DNA from: Lentibacillus saliphilus
GTDB taxonomy: Bacteria; Bacillota; Bacilli; Bacillales; Amphibacillaceae
Direction of reading: 5' to 3'
DNA length: 64,000 nt
Assembly (NCBI RefSeq): GCF_019093865.1
Contig: NZ_JABJXD010000006.1
Coordinates: 78,656 to 142,655, forward strand
Under the pieces are notes generated by a model. The model saw only the letters and a list, made by a program, of their open reading frames with translations, was not told the origin of the DNA and ran no database searches. The position numbers and the translations under genes are program-made. Position 1 is the stretch's first letter. Each line of letters begins with the position of its first letter. This document shows positions 8,689 to 19,380 of this stretch, in pieces.

Positions 8689-10908
8689 ATGACTGAACAA
8701 CAGTTTCCAACACCAGAGTCGATTGAACAAAATGAACTTTATCTTGAAATGGGCTTGAGCAAGGACGAATATGGTATGGTCAAGGACATCTTAAAACGAC
8801 GCCCGAATTGGACGGAGACCGGTCTGTTTTCCGTTATGTGGTCCGAGCACTGCAGCTATAAGACGTCAAAACCTTTGTTGAAAAAGTTCCCAACGAGCGC
8901 GCCACACGTGCTCCAAGGACCAGGTGAAGGTGCTGGTGTTGTTGATATCGGTGACAATCAAGCAATTGTCTTTAAAATCGAAAGCCATAACCACCCTTCC
9001 GCAGTTGAACCGTTTGAAGCAGCTGCAACCGGTGTTGGCGGGATTGTTCGTGATGTGTTTTCCATGGGGGCGCGTCCAATTGCCGCGCTCAATTCACTCA
9101 GATTTGGTGAATTGGACTCAGAGCGGACAAAGGAACTGTTTACAGAAGTTGTTCGTGGTATTGCACATTACGGCAATACACTTGAAGTCCCGACAGTCGG
9201 TGGGGAAATTCAGTTTGATGCGTGCTATGAGGAAAATCCTCTTGTGAACGCGATGGTTGTTGGCTTGCTTGATCATGACGACATGCAAAAAGGTGTGGCC
9301 GCTGGCGTTGGCAATACGGTCATTTATGCGGGTGGCGCAACCGGCCGTGACGGCATCCACGGAGCAACGTTTGCCTCTGATGATTTAACAGACGAATCCG
9401 AATCAAGCAGCTCTGCCGTTGCAATTGGTGATCCAGAGCTAGAAAAACGTTTAATTGAAGCATGTCTGGAAGTGATTCATTCTGATGCGCTCGTTGGCAT
9501 GCAGGATATGGGGGCTGCTGGGCTTACGTCATCTGCGAGTGAGATGGCGAGCAAGGCTGGGACAGGTATTGAAATGCAGCTCGATCATGTTCCACAAAAG
9601 GATTCTAATATGAACGCTTATGAACTCATGCTATCTGAATCACAGGAGCGTATGCTACTCGTTGTTAAAGCAGGGCGCGAGCAAGAAATTATTGATCTGT
9701 TTGCAAAGCATGATGTTCATGCGGTGGCCATCGGGCGTGTAATTGAAGACAAAGTGTTCCGTCTTGTTCATAACGGTGAGGTTGTTGCGGACGTTCCGGT
9801 GGATGCACTTGCGGAAGAAGCACCTGTGTATCATTTACCAGCGCAAGAAGCAACGTATTATCAAGAATTCCAATCGTTAGACCAAAAAGTGCCAACTGTA
9901 TCGAATGTGGCTGACACATTCAAACAATTACTTCAGCAGTCAACGATTGCATCAAAGGAATGGGCGTATCGGCAGTATGATGCGTTTGCGAAAGGGCATA
10001 CAGAGGTTGGCCCTGGTTCAGACGCAGGTGTTGTGGCAATCCCAGGTCATGATAAAGCAATAGCGATGACGACGGATTGTAATGGACGCTACATTTATCT
10101 TGATCCTGAAACAGGTGGCAAAATTGCCGTTGCTGAAGCCGCGCGTAATCTCGTCGCATCAGGTGCTAAGCCGATTGCTTTAACAGACGGGTTGAACTAC
10201 GGTAATCCAACAAATCCAGAAGTTTTTTGGCAAATGGAACAAAGCATTGATGGCATCAGTGCAGCCTGTGACGTATTAGACACACCTGTTATTAGTGGGA
10301 ATGTGTCACTTTACAATCAATCTAACGATCAAGCGATTCATCCGACACCGATCATTGGTATGGTCGGACTCTATGAATCTCGTAAACATATTACACCGAG
10401 CCATTTTCAAGCAGCAGGCGATTTGATTTATGTGATTGGTCAAGCAGAAGCTGAATTTGGCGGCAGTGAGCTACAAAAATTGCTTGATGGTGCGTATTCA
10501 GGTCAAGCACCAGCCATTGATTTAACGGTAGAGAAAAAACGTCAAGAAGCCTTGTTAGCAGCTATTAAAAAAGGTCTCGTTACGTCAGCACATGATGTGT
10601 CAGAAGGTGGTCTAGCGGTTGCTTTGGCAGAGAGTGTCTTCCATAATTCATCTCTCGGTCTTGATGTTGAGCTTGAGGGCGAACCAGTCGTTCAGCTTTT
10701 CAGTGAAACTCAATCACGATTTGTTGTGACCGTTAAGCCAGAGCATAAAGATGCGTTTTTAAATATGGTGTCAGATGCACAATACATCGGTCATGTAACA
10801 GATGATGAAGTCATAAAGATTGGTGTCAATGGACAGCAAGTGATTCATGAAGCAACAGAAGCACTCAGCACATTGTGGAAAGAAGCTATTCCAGCACTGC
10901 TGAAATAA
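8689..10908 (+). CDS. purL: FGAM synthase large subunit (small-type PurL)
   Basis: 739 residues from the ATG at 8689 (GGAGG at 8676-8680), matching the Gram-positive PurL of about 742 residues that lacks its own glutaminase domain. Motifs include [60 protein letters not shown] and [18 protein letters not shown]. In B. subtilis this type works only as a complex with PurS and the glutaminase PurQ, neither of which is encoded here. The reading frame and motifs are intact from end to end. It would need partners encoded elsewhere, or ammonia. Its 3' end carries the remains of the purF start (10893-10931). Confidence 0.95.
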   Translation: MTEQQFPTPESIEQNELYLEMGLSKDEYGMVKDILKRRPNWTETGLFSVMWSEHCSYKTSKPLLKKFPTSAPHVLQGPGEGAGVVDIGDNQAIVFKIESHNHPSAVEPFEAAATGVGGIVRDVFSMGARPIAALNSLRFGELDSERTKELFTEVVRGIAHYGNTLEVPTVGGEIQFDACYEENPLVNAMVVGLLDHDDMQKGVAAGVGNTVIYAGGATGRDGIHGATFASDDLTDESESSSSAVAIGDPELEKRLIEACLEVIHSDALVGMQDMGAAGLTSSASEMASKAGTGIEMQLDHVPQKDSNMNAYELMLSESQERMLLVVKAGREQEIIDLFAKHDVHAVAIGRVIEDKVFRLVHNGEVVADVPVDALAEEAPVYHLPAQEATYYQEFQSLDQKVPTVSNVADTFKQLLQQSTIASKEWAYRQYDAFAKGHTEVGPGSDAGVVAIPGHDKAIAMTTDCNGRYIYLDPETGGKIAVAEAARNLVASGAKPIALTDGLNYGNPTNPEVFWQMEQSIDGISAACDVLDTPVISGNVSLYNQSNDQAIHPTPIIGMVGLYESRKHITPSHFQAAGDLIYVIGQAEAEFGGSELQKLLDGAYSGQAPAIDLTVEKKRQEALLAAIKKGLVTSAHDVSEGGLAVALAESVFHNSSLGLDVELEGEPVVQLFSETQSRFVVTVKPEHKDAFLNMVSDAQYIGHVTDDEVIKIGVNGQQVIHEATEALSTLWKEAIPALLK

Positions 10909-10931
10909 ACGGATAAAGCGAGGCGCGTTCA
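10893..10931 (+). pseudogene. Degenerate purF start, propeptide and nucleophile codon
   Basis: Reading upstream of 10932 in the purF frame gives S T A E I N G stop S E A R S, then M F G I W G H. The B. subtilis PurF precursor, as I recall it, begins M L A E I K G L N E E C G V F G I W G H, so the two align codon for codon. The start has become AGC, Leu8 has become TAA (10914-10916), and the catalytic Cys12 has become CGT (Arg, 10926-10928, one transition from TGT). In B. subtilis this stretch overlaps the end of purL in the same way, which supports the alignment. Confidence 0.85.
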
Positions 10932-12275
10932 ATGTTTGGAATTTGGGGACATGAAAAAGCAGCAGAATTGACGTATTACGGCATGCATGCGATGCAGCAT
11001 CGTGGGCAAGACGGTGCGGGGATTGCAGCCAGTGACAAACAGACGATTAGATTGCACAAAGATGTCGGTCTCGTAAATGACGTTTTTGATCGCGCCCAGT
11101 TCGACCGTCTGCCTGGGCAAGCAGCAGTCGGCCATGTGCATTATGTGACGAATGGCGATACAGGCTATAGCAATGTTCAGCCACATCTGTTTCATTCACA
11201 AACGGGCAGTATGGCACTGAGTCATATCGGCAATATCGTCAATGCCGACACGATCCGTGGTGAGCTCGAAGGCGAAGGCAGTATTTTTCAAACACAGGCA
11301 GATACAGAGCTACTGGCGCATTTGATTAAACGCTCAGGTCAGGCACTGTCTGAAGATACACTTGTTGCTGCCTTGAAAAAGCTAGCAGGTGCTTATGCTT
11401 TTATCATTTTGGCTGAGGATAAAATGTATGTTGCACTTGATCCGCACGGTATAAGGCCGTTATCGATTGGTCGTCTTGGGGAAGGGTATGTTGTTGCATC
11501 TGAGACGTGTGCCTTTGATTTAATTGGTGCAACGTTCGAGCGCGAGGTCCTTCCGGGTGAGCTGATTACGATTAGTGATGAGGGGCTGACGTCTACGCGC
11601 TTTGCTTTGCGCCAGCAGCGGGCTCTTTGTGGGATGGAGTATGTCTATTTCTCCCGTCCAGACAGTGATTTAAATCATGTGAACGTTCATGCGTCACGAA
11701 AAAGAATGGGCATTGAGCTTGCCAAAGAGGCGCCCGTTGCAGCCGACGTCGTAACCGGTGTTCCGGATTCTAGTATTTCAGCTGCGATTGGCTATGCAGA
11801 GGAAGCCGGTCTCCCTTATGAAATGGGGTTAATCAAAAACCGTTACGTCGGACGCACATTTATTAAACCGTCTCAGGAGCTACGTGAACAAGGGGTAAAG
11901 ATGAAGCTGTCCCCAGTCAGAGGGATCGTTGCTGGAAAGCGGGTCATTATGATTGATGATTCTATTGTTCGTGGTACGACATCGAGACGGATTGTGCGGA
12001 TGCTGAAGGAAGCGGGTGCGACAGAGGTTCATGTACGAATCGCGTCTCCACCAGTGACCAATCCATGCTACTACGGAATTGATATGTCGACGACAGCAGA
12101 GCTCATCGCAGCCAATCATACACTTGCTGGCATCGGGGAAGAAATTGAGGCGGATAGTATTGCTTACTTATCCCCAGAAGGACTAGAACGTGCCATCGTG
12201 AAAGATAAAACGATTCATCAAGGTATTTGCAAAGCGTGTTTTACAGGGCAATATCCGGTTATAACAGAAGACTAA
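10932..12275 (+). CDS. purF: Amidophosphoribosyltransferase lacking the N-terminal Cys
   Basis: 447 residues, against about 476 for B. subtilis PurF. The first possible start is the ATG at 10932 (GAGG eight bases upstream), so the protein begins MFGIWGHEK. It lacks the 11-residue propeptide and the following Cys that acts as glutaminase nucleophile. The rest is well conserved: QHRGQDGAGI, a PRTase site MIDDSIVRGTTSRRIV, and GVPDSSISAA. The four cysteines expected to hold the 4Fe-4S cluster are present (ALCGMEYVYFS, NPCYYGID, CKAC). Glutamine-dependent activity should be lost; NH3-dependent synthesis of phosphoribosylamine remains conceivable. Alternatively the gene is in early decay. Confidence 0.9.
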   Translation: MFGIWGHEKAAELTYYGMHAMQHRGQDGAGIAASDKQTIRLHKDVGLVNDVFDRAQFDRLPGQAAVGHVHYVTNGDTGYSNVQPHLFHSQTGSMALSHIGNIVNADTIRGELEGEGSIFQTQADTELLAHLIKRSGQALSEDTLVAALKKLAGAYAFIILAEDKMYVALDPHGIRPLSIGRLGEGYVVASETCAFDLIGATFEREVLPGELITISDEGLTSTRFALRQQRALCGMEYVYFSRPDSDLNHVNVHASRKRMGIELAKEAPVAADVVTGVPDSSISAAIGYAEEAGLPYEMGLIKNRYVGRTFIKPSQELREQGVKMKLSPVRGIVAGKRVIMIDDSIVRGTTSRRIVRMLKEAGATEVHVRIASPPVTNPCYYGIDMSTTAELIAANHTLAGIGEEIEADSIAYLSPEGLERAIVKDKTIHQGICKACFTGQYPVITED

Positions 12276-12326
12276 CGCATTCATAGATAGCAGTCGGTCA
12301 GATTATATGAGAAAAGGTGGAGACAA

Positions 12327-13349
12327 ATGGCGGATTTATATAAAGAAGCTGGTGTTGATGTTCATAAAGGCTATGAAGCGGTTGAACGCATGAAGAAGCA
12401 TATTGCCAAAACAGCCCGACCGGAAGTCATTGGGGATGTTGGTGCGTTTGCTGGTTTATTTAACATCGCTTCATTTAAATACGATGAGCCAGTCCTTGTG
12501 TCTGGAACGGACGGTGTCGGTACGAAGTTAAAGCTGGCTTTTCAACAGGATAAACACGATACGATCGGCATTGACCTCGTTGCTATGTGTGTGAACGATA
12601 TCGTTGCTCAAGGTGCAGATCCGTTATTTTTTCTAGACTATATTGCATGTGGAAAGAACGAACCAGAGATGATTGAACACATTGTTGCGGGTGTGTCTGA
12701 AGGTTGTGTTGCAGCCGGTGCTGCTTTAATTGGTGGCGAAACAGCAGAAATGCCGGGCATGTATGAGGTTGGGACGTATGATTTAGCCGGGTTTGCCGTT
12801 GGGATTGCTGATCGATCTAAGCTCATTACAGGTGATGCGATAGAAGCGGGTGACGTCATCATCGGACTACCTTCAAGCGGGATCCATTCCAATGGCTACT
12901 CTCTCGTTCGTCGGCTCATAGAAGGTCTTTCTTTAGATGAACAGTATGAAGGACTGACCGAACCACTCGGGCAGGCCCTGTTAACACCGACAAACATCTA
13001 TGTAAAGTCGATTGCAGCTTTAAAGGAAGCCGTCACAATCAAGGGCATTTCACATATTACGGGTGGCGGATTTTATGAAAATATTCCTCGGATGCTGCCT
13101 GAAGGACTGGGCGCTCAAATTGACAAGAACAGCTGGCACGTGCCAGAGATCTTTTCCTTTTTACAAAAGCGTGGCGATATGACGGATGAAGATATGTATG
13201 GTGTCTTTAATATGGGGATCGGTATGATGGTCGTTGTTGCCAAGGAAGACGAAGAGCAGGCTATGGCTGCACTCCAAGCAAAGGGTGAAAAATCTGTAGT
13301 AATAGGTGAGGTTTCAACTCAAGAAGGTGTGCATGTGATCAATGGGTAA
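12327..13349 (+). CDS. purM: AIR synthase (PurM)
   Basis: 340 residues, the normal length. It closes the imidazole ring, FGAM to AIR, with ATP. Motifs: [49 protein letters not shown], and [13 protein letters not shown]. Start ATG with AAGGTGGAG upstream. The 3' end overlaps purN by eight bases. No defect seen, which argues that selection still acts on the distal operon. Confidence 0.96.
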   Translation: MADLYKEAGVDVHKGYEAVERMKKHIAKTARPEVIGDVGAFAGLFNIASFKYDEPVLVSGTDGVGTKLKLAFQQDKHDTIGIDLVAMCVNDIVAQGADPLFFLDYIACGKNEPEMIEHIVAGVSEGCVAAGAALIGGETAEMPGMYEVGTYDLAGFAVGIADRSKLITGDAIEAGDVIIGLPSSGIHSNGYSLVRRLIEGLSLDEQYEGLTEPLGQALLTPTNIYVKSIAALKEAVTIKGISHITGGGFYENIPRMLPEGLGAQIDKNSWHVPEIFSFLQKRGDMTDEDMYGVFNMGIGMMVVVAKEDEEQAMAALQAKGEKSVVIGEVSTQEGVHVING

Positions 13350-13908
13350 TGCGAAGGCGGCGGTGTTCGCATCTGGTACGGGAAGTAATTTCAAGGCGAT
13401 TGTAGAATCGCCCTCTCTTGCCTGTGATATTGCCCTTCTCGTATGTGATCAACCAACTGCACCTGTAATTGACCTTGCCCGGCAGCATGGCGTACCTGTC
13501 TTGCTCGTTGATCCGCGAGATTATCCGTCCAAAGCGGCCTTTGAAACGGTTATTTTACAAAAGCTAGCCGACGATCATGTCGATTGGATTTTCTTAGCAG
13601 GCTATATGCGATTGATCGGCCCTGTTCTTCTTAACGAATGGGAAGGCCGTATCATTAACATTCATCCGTCCCTATTGCCAGCTTTCCCTGGAAAAGATGG
13701 GATTGGCGATGCGTTTAGAGCAGGTGTTACAGAAACCGGTGTGACGATCCATTATGTGGATCAAGGCGTGGACACAGGTGCGATCATTGCTCAGGAGGCC
13801 GTCCAGATTTTTCCGGATGATACACAGGACACGTTAAAGAAACGAATTCAAGCGGTCGAACACAGACTTTATCCAAAAGTGATCCATCAGCTTGTCAGCC
13901 GTACTTAA
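13342..13908 (+). CDS. purN: Phosphoribosylglycinamide formyltransferase
   Basis: 188 residues; transfers a formyl group from 10-formyl-THF to GAR. Catalytic motifs are intact: N-terminal [11 protein letters not shown], then [21 protein letters not shown] carrying the catalytic Asn and His, and THY-like [15 protein letters not shown] with the catalytic Asp. It overlaps purM by eight bases, which suggests coupled translation; GAAGGTG within purM may serve as the site. Confidence 0.95.
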   Translation: MGNAKAAVFASGTGSNFKAIVESPSLACDIALLVCDQPTAPVIDLARQHGVPVLLVDPRDYPSKAAFETVILQKLADDHVDWIFLAGYMRLIGPVLLNEWEGRIINIHPSLLPAFPGKDGIGDAFRAGVTETGVTIHYVDQGVDTGAIIAQEAVQIFPDDTQDTLKKRIQAVEHRLYPKVIHQLVSRT

Positions 13909-13997
13909 GATAGAAGATGCGTTGAATGAATAGAAATAGACAGATAGATTTCTGAGCATAAGATCATGAAAAAGATTGCTATAAAGGAGCTGGCTTA

Positions 13998-15530
13998 ATG
14001 CGTAAACGTGCACTAATCAGTGTTTCAGATAAAACAGGACTTGTTCCGTTTGCAGAGGGACTTGTGAAGCTAGGTTATGAATTGATTTCAACAGGTGGAA
14101 CACTTCGGACGCTTCAGGAAGCAGGACTTCCAGCCATACAGGTCGCTGACGTCACCGGTTTTCCAGAAATTCTCGATGGACGTGTTAAAACACTTCATCC
14201 AATGATTCATGGCGGATTGTTAGCAAAGCAAGATGATGACAATCATATGGCACAGCTTGATGAGGCTGGTATTGCGCCATTTAATCTCGTATGCGTGAAT
14301 TTATATCCATTTAAAGAAACGTTAAAGAATGAAGACGCGACAACGGCCGAAATGATTGAGCAAATTGATATCGGTGGACCATCTATGCTGAGAGCCGCTG
14401 CTAAAAACTATGCAAGCTTGACGGTCGTCGTAGATCCATCTGATTATGAGGACGTATTGAATGATCTTGCGAAAGACACGAATGATCTGCAAGCACGCCA
14501 ACGCTTGGCCGCAAAAGTATTCACACATACGGCTCATTATGATGCTTTGATTGCTCAATATTTTAACGATCAAATCGGCAATGTTTATCCAAATACATAT
14601 ACAGTAACGTATGAAAAATCGAGTAAGCTACGTTATGGTGAAAATCCGCATCAAGAGGCGGCCTTTTATCAAGCACCATTGGCGCCAGCGCATAGTCTTG
14701 CCCAAGCAGAGCAGCTTCACGGCAAGGCGCTATCCTATAACAATATTCAAGATGCTGATGCGGCACTAGGTATGCTCCGTGAATTTGACGCTCCAGCAGC
14801 TGTCGCCGTCAAGCATATGAATCCATGTGGCATCGGTTGTGGAGACGACATTCTAGCAGCCTATGAAAAAGCGTATGCGAGTGATCCGGTGTCGATCTTT
14901 GGTGGCATTGTGGCGTTGAACCGTGAAGTCACACCAGCGCTGGCAGAAAAGCTATCTGATATTTTCCTAGAAATTGTTATTGCCCCTGATTTTTCGGAGG
15001 GTGCATTGGCCACGTTAACTCAAAAACAGAACATTCGCTTGCTGAAGCTGGCAGGCGTGACTGATCGCCGTCCTGTACATAAGCTCACAAGTGTAACTGG
15101 TGGCGTGCTCATTCAGGATGCTGATGATCAGCCATTCGATCGTGCAAAGGCTGTTTGTGTGACAGATCGTCAGCCGACAGAACAAGAATGGTCAGATTTG
15201 TTGTTTGCTTGGAAAGCTGTTAAGCATGTGAAATCAAACGCTATTCTCCTCGCTAAAGATGGCCAAACGATTGGTGTTGGTGCTGGACAAATGAATCGTG
15301 TCGGTGCGGCCAAGATTGCACTCGAGCAAGCAGGTGATCAAGCAAAGGGCTGTGTAATGGGCTCAGATGCTTTCTTCCCAATGCCTGACACGGTTGAAAC
15401 AGCTGCAAAGCACGGCGTAACAGCGATCATTCAACCTGGTGGCTCGAAGCGTGATCAAGATTCTATTGACGTTTGTAATCAATACGGCATTGCCATGATT
15501 CATACAGGTATGCGTCATTTCAAGCACTAA
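13998..15530 (+). CDS. purH: Bifunctional AICAR formyltransferase/IMP cyclohydrolase
   Basis: 510 residues, the usual size. N-terminal MGS-like IMP cyclohydrolase domain ([44 protein letters not shown]) and C-terminal AICAR transformylase domain ([46 protein letters not shown]). ATG preceded by AAAGGAG. An 89-base gap separates it from purN. It catalyses the last two steps to IMP. Intact. Confidence 0.96.
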   Translation: MRKRALISVSDKTGLVPFAEGLVKLGYELISTGGTLRTLQEAGLPAIQVADVTGFPEILDGRVKTLHPMIHGGLLAKQDDDNHMAQLDEAGIAPFNLVCVNLYPFKETLKNEDATTAEMIEQIDIGGPSMLRAAAKNYASLTVVVDPSDYEDVLNDLAKDTNDLQARQRLAAKVFTHTAHYDALIAQYFNDQIGNVYPNTYTVTYEKSSKLRYGENPHQEAAFYQAPLAPAHSLAQAEQLHGKALSYNNIQDADAALGMLREFDAPAAVAVKHMNPCGIGCGDDILAAYEKAYASDPVSIFGGIVALNREVTPALAEKLSDIFLEIVIAPDFSEGALATLTQKQNIRLLKLAGVTDRRPVHKLTSVTGGVLIQDADDQPFDRAKAVCVTDRQPTEQEWSDLLFAWKAVKHVKSNAILLAKDGQTIGVGAGQMNRVGAAKIALEQAGDQAKGCVMGSDAFFPMPDTVETAAKHGVTAIIQPGGSKRDQDSIDVCNQYGIAMIHTGMRHFKH

Positions 15531-15599
15531 ACGATGCTTGGAAGGTACGTTAATAATTCTTGAAAGCCAAACATATTTTATTGAAAAGAGGTTGGTCCG

Positions 15600-16835
15600 A
15601 TGAATGTACTTGTGATTGGTAAGGGCGGCCGTGAGCATGCCCTTGTGCAAAAGCTGGCAGACAGTTTGCGCGTTGACACGCTGTATGCAGCACCGGGTAA
15701 TGCCGGAATGAAGGAAGCGACATGTGTTGATATAAGCGAGAACGACATCGATGCGTTGGTGCAATTTGCCGAGCAGCACGATATTGGTATGACGATCGTC
15801 GGACCAGAGGCACCGCTCGCGGCTGGCATAGCCGATCGTTTTCAAGAAGCTGGACTGCCTGTTTTCGCTCCGACGAAGGCAGCTGCTCTTCTTGAAGGGA
15901 GCAAAAGCTTTGCCAAGGCGTTTATGCAGCGGCATGATGTTCCAACAGCGGCTTATGCGACGTTTTCTGATCCTAAAACTGCTAAAGCGTATATAGAAGA
16001 ACAGGGCGCACCGATTGTCGTTAAAGCAGATGGACTTGCAGGTGGGAAAGGCGTTGTCGTCGCTGAAACGACCGCCGAAGCGATTCAAGCGATTGACGAT
16101 ATGCTCATCGGTAAAACTTTTTCTGAAGCGGGTTCAACGGTCGTCGTTGAAGCGTATATGGCAGGAAAAGAATGCTCACTCATGGCCTTTGTCAATGGTT
16201 CTAACGTATATCCGATGATAACAGCGCGAGATCATAAGCGTGCCTATGACCAAGATAAAGGACCGAACACAGGTGGAATGGGCTGTTATGCACCTGTGCC
16301 TGATATGACTGAAAGCATACTTGATTTTGCATGTGAACATATTTTACAAAAAACAGCAGACGGCCTTGTCGCGGAAGGCCGTCCGTTTACAGGCATTTTA
16401 TATGCGGGGCTTATGCTAACAACAGAAGGTCCGAAAGTCATTGAATTCAACACACGCTTCGGAGATCCCGAAACCCAAGTCGTGTTACCTCTTTTAGAGA
16501 ATGATCTTTTGCAAGTGTTAGAGGACGTTTTAGCCGGGATTGACCCGCAGCTAACATGGGAAGCACGTTCATGTGCAGGTATTGTCGTGGCGGCGGAAGG
16601 CTATCCTGCCGCTTATGAAAAAGGCATGGCACTTCCTGAATTTGCGGGTGACACGTATACGGTTATGGCAGGTGTGGCTGAAGAAGAAGGGCGCCTCGTC
16701 GCCAATGGCGGACGCGTCATGCTCGTTGGCGCCAAGGGTCAAACGGTAAAAGACGCAGCAGAAATGGTGTACAAAGCACTGAACACGACCGGAAAGCTAG
16801 AAGGCTACTTTTACCGAAAAGATATAGGGGTTTAA
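15600..16835 (+). CDS. purD: Phosphoribosylamine-glycine ligase
   Basis: 411 residues, slightly shorter than the common 420-430. ATP-grasp enzyme that makes GAR from phosphoribosylamine and glycine. Motifs: VLVIGKGGREHALV at the N-terminus, VVKADGLAGGKGVVVA in the ATP loop, DHKRAYDQDKGPNTGGMG, and EFNTRFGDPETQVVLP. AAGAGG lies upstream of the ATG. It is the last gene of the pur operon; no classical terminator follows, only the repeat array starting near 16896. Confidence 0.95.
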   Translation: MNVLVIGKGGREHALVQKLADSLRVDTLYAAPGNAGMKEATCVDISENDIDALVQFAEQHDIGMTIVGPEAPLAAGIADRFQEAGLPVFAPTKAAALLEGSKSFAKAFMQRHDVPTAAYATFSDPKTAKAYIEEQGAPIVVKADGLAGGKGVVVAETTAEAIQAIDDMLIGKTFSEAGSTVVVEAYMAGKECSLMAFVNGSNVYPMITARDHKRAYDQDKGPNTGGMGCYAPVPDMTESILDFACEHILQKTADGLVAEGRPFTGILYAGLMLTTEGPKVIEFNTRFGDPETQVVLPLLENDLLQVLEDVLAGIDPQLTWEARSCAGIVVAAEGYPAAYEKGMALPEFAGDTYTVMAGVAEEEGRLVANGGRVMLVGAKGQTVKDAAEMVYKALNTTGKLEGYFYRKDIGV

Positions 16836-16880
16836 GCGTCCGATAGCTGCTTGTAAATTTGAAGAGGTTTAGACATAATC

Positions 16881-16927
16881 TAAAGTTTATCTCAAGAGAC
16901 GAACAATGCTCACCATTAGCTCTGGAA
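16881..16927 (+). repeat. Conserved leader of repeat array 2
   Basis: This flank contains GAGACGAACAATGCT (16896-16910) and TAGCTCTGGAA (16917-16927), preceded by TAAAGTTTA. The same blocks in the same order occur on the minus strand next to array 3 (36753-36803), where 15 of 15 and 10 of 11 bases match. In both cases the leader precedes the 21-bp units in the GGAATCGGCG orientation. A purine-rich tract followed by ATG looks like a ribosome binding site and start, but the frame entering the repeats differs between the two copies. Confidence 0.8.
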
Positions 16928-16957
16928 ATATACGTAGATTCCGGCGGGATCGCCCAC

Positions 16958-17293
16958 GGAATCGGCGAGGTCGGTCTCGGAATCGGCAAGAGTGCCCCCG
17001 GAATCGGCGAGAACGCTCTCGGAATCGGCAAGAGTGCTCTCGGAATCGGCGAGAGTGCCCCCGGAATCGGCGAGAACGCTCTCGGAATCGGCAAGAGTGC
17101 TCTCGGAATCGGCGAGAGTGCCCCCGGAATCGGCGAGAACGCTCTCGGAATCGGCAAGAGTGCTCTCGGAATCGGCGAGAGTGCCCCCGGAATCGGCGAG
17201 AACGCTCTCGGAATCGGCAAGAACGCCCGCGGAATCGGCGAAAGCGGCCTCAGAATCGGCGAGGTCGGTCTCGGAATCGGCGAAACCCGCCCT
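16958..17293. repeat. 21-bp tandem repeat array 2 with 63-bp higher order
   Basis: Sixteen units beginning GGAATCGGC (one CAGAATCGGC variant) occur at exact 21-bp steps from 16958 to 17273. Three unit types, ending in roughly GAGAACGCTCTC, AAGAGTGCTCTC and GAGAGTGCCCCC, cycle to give a 63-bp higher-order repeat. All frames on both strands are open, reading for example as GIGENAL or PRNRRER heptads. No protein is called. The stretch from 17294 to 17520 holds nothing I recognise. Confidence 0.93.
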
Positions 17294-17574
17294 CGTAATG
17301 GGCGAGCGGCCGACTAAGTCCGTTCACGTCCTGCACCAACATCGACACTAAACCGTCTTGGTTGTCGGTTGCGACGTATATTTCCGGAGCGGTCGTATTG
17401 TTCGGCTTTTCATTTAATAAACCCTCTTTTGCCCCAACCTTTTCGATGTTTTTAAGAAACCACTCCCTAAATCTCCGCTTGTCAAAAAAACGTCACTTTC
17501 ATTCTTAAAAACTTTACCGTATGAAAGATAAAATATGTTAAAATGATACAAATCACTGTTTGGAGAGTTGTTTT

Positions 17575-19314
17575 ATGTTGGAGAAAAAATTTTATTGGAG
17601 AAACACTGAAATGCGCAAGCATGTAGCAGTCATTGACGGCAAGCGTCCACCATCGCTCGTTTTGAAAAATGCTGTTTACTTAAATTCATACACAAAAAAA
17701 TGGACAGAAGCTCACATTTGGATTGACCGTGACCGTATTGTATACGTTGGCAATGATTGGCCGACAAACTTAAACGGGACAGAGATTGTAGACTGCAAAG
17801 GAAAATTTATCGTCCCCGGCTATATTGAACCTCACGCCCATCCCTTTCAGCTTTATAACCCAGAAATATTAGCACAACAGGCAGCCGCGTTTGGAACGAC
17901 AACACTTGTTAATGATAACCTCATGTGGCATTTTTTATTAAACAAAAAGAAAGCGTTTTCGCTTATGGAGGCCTTTCAGGATTTGCCTGTGTCGATGTAT
18001 TGGTGGGCCCGCTTCGATTCTCAGACAGCACTTCAAGATGAAGAAGCAATTTTTAATACTCGAGATGTTTTGTCGTGGCTTGCCCATCCGTCGGTTATTC
18101 AAGGGGGCGAGCTGACAGCTTGGCCGGATCTTTTAGATGGCGATGATCGACTGTTGTATTGGATTCAAGAAGCTAAGCGGAAGGGCATGCCTGTTGAAGG
18201 TCATTTACCTGGTGCATCTGAAAAAACGTTAACGAAGATGAAGCTACTCGGCTTGACGTCTGAGCATGAATCCATCACAGGCGAAGATGTGCTCAACCGA
18301 CTTGAGCTTGGCTATCATGTCGGACTACGTCATTCGTCCATCAGACCAGATTTATCAAATCTGATTGACGATTTGATCGCTAAGGGACTGTCGACGTTTG
18401 ACAATGTCATGTATACAACAGATGCCTCGACACCCGGATTTTATGAGAATGGCTTAATTAATGCTTGTATTGATATTGCGATTCAAAGAGGGGTTCCATT
18501 AGAAGAAGCGTATCATATGGGGACGTATAATGTAGCGCGCCATTTTGGACTTCAAGATCAACTTGGTTGTATCGCGCCTGGGCGAATTGCTCACCTCAAT
18601 ATGCTTGATGCAAAAGACAATCCACATCCGATACGCGTTTTAGCTAAAGGTGAGTGGGTTGCCGAGAATGGTGTGTTCACCGGAAAGCATATGATTGATT
18701 GGAGTGCGCACAATCTTGAACCTGTCGCTTTTGACTGGACGTTAAAAACGGATGACCTGCAATTTTCAATTCCTGTTGGACTTAAAATGCTCAATGATGT
18801 CATTATTCAGCCATATGCGATCAAAGCAGATGTGTCATTAGACCAGTTGCCACATTCGAATGATGACGCGTTTCTAATTTTGTTAGACCGTGACGGTAAA
18901 TGGCGTGTGAACACAACACTCAAAGGCTTTACGAATCAGCTCGGTGCTATTGTCAGTTCTTATTCTACGACAGGGGATATTGTCTTAATCGGGAAAAATA
19001 AGCAGGATATGAAACTTGCCACAGATCGCATGCAAGCCCTTGGCGGTGGCATCGTGATCGTTCATGATGGTCAGGTTTTAGCTGAGCTGCCGTTAACACT
19101 CGCAGGCGCGATGTATGATGGGACGATGGCTGATTTAATAACAAAAGAAAAAGAGATTCGTGAAACGCTTAAACAATACGGTTATCCGTTTGAAGACCCA
19201 ATTTACAGCATATTATTTTTATCATCGACGCATTTACCTTATATTCGCATCACACAGCAAGGTATTGTTGATGTAAAAAAGCGTGAAGTGCTCTTTCCAG
19301 CTATCATGAGATAG
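17575..19314 (+). CDS. yerA: Adenine deaminase-like amidohydrolase YerA
   Basis: About 579 residues. An amidohydrolase fold: the metal site opens with VPGYIEPHAHPFQ (His near residues 88-90), EGHLPG near 208 and SEHESITGEDV follow, and the C-terminal half has the AdeC-type sensor/regulatory segment. The family includes adenine deaminases (adenine to hypoxanthine and ammonia), but substrate for the YerA branch is not established. The ATG at 17575 has GGAGAG ten bases upstream. Placed directly after the pur operon as in B. subtilis, it would link salvaged adenine to hypoxanthine. Confidence 0.85.
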   Translation: MLEKKFYWRNTEMRKHVAVIDGKRPPSLVLKNAVYLNSYTKKWTEAHIWIDRDRIVYVGNDWPTNLNGTEIVDCKGKFIVPGYIEPHAHPFQLYNPEILAQQAAAFGTTTLVNDNLMWHFLLNKKKAFSLMEAFQDLPVSMYWWARFDSQTALQDEEAIFNTRDVLSWLAHPSVIQGGELTAWPDLLDGDDRLLYWIQEAKRKGMPVEGHLPGASEKTLTKMKLLGLTSEHESITGEDVLNRLELGYHVGLRHSSIRPDLSNLIDDLIAKGLSTFDNVMYTTDASTPGFYENGLINACIDIAIQRGVPLEEAYHMGTYNVARHFGLQDQLGCIAPGRIAHLNMLDAKDNPHPIRVLAKGEWVAENGVFTGKHMIDWSAHNLEPVAFDWTLKTDDLQFSIPVGLKMLNDVIIQPYAIKADVSLDQLPHSNDDAFLILLDRDGKWRVNTTLKGFTNQLGAIVSSYSTTGDIVLIGKNKQDMKLATDRMQALGGGIVIVHDGQVLAELPLTLAGAMYDGTMADLITKEKEIRETLKQYGYPFEDPIYSILFLSSTHLPYIRITQQGIVDVKKREVLFPAIMR

Positions 19315-19380
19315 CGTATAGTAGAGGTATACTCATACATGGGGATTTTTCCTTCTACTTTAAAATAAAGGTGGGATATC

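Noticed and set aside
16717-17351. Several long open frames of heptad-like repeats (GIGENAL, SPIPRAL, RNRRER) across array 2
   Set aside because: They exist in all frames on both strands because the period is divisible by three. The two leader copies enter the repeats in different frames, so no single protein is conserved.
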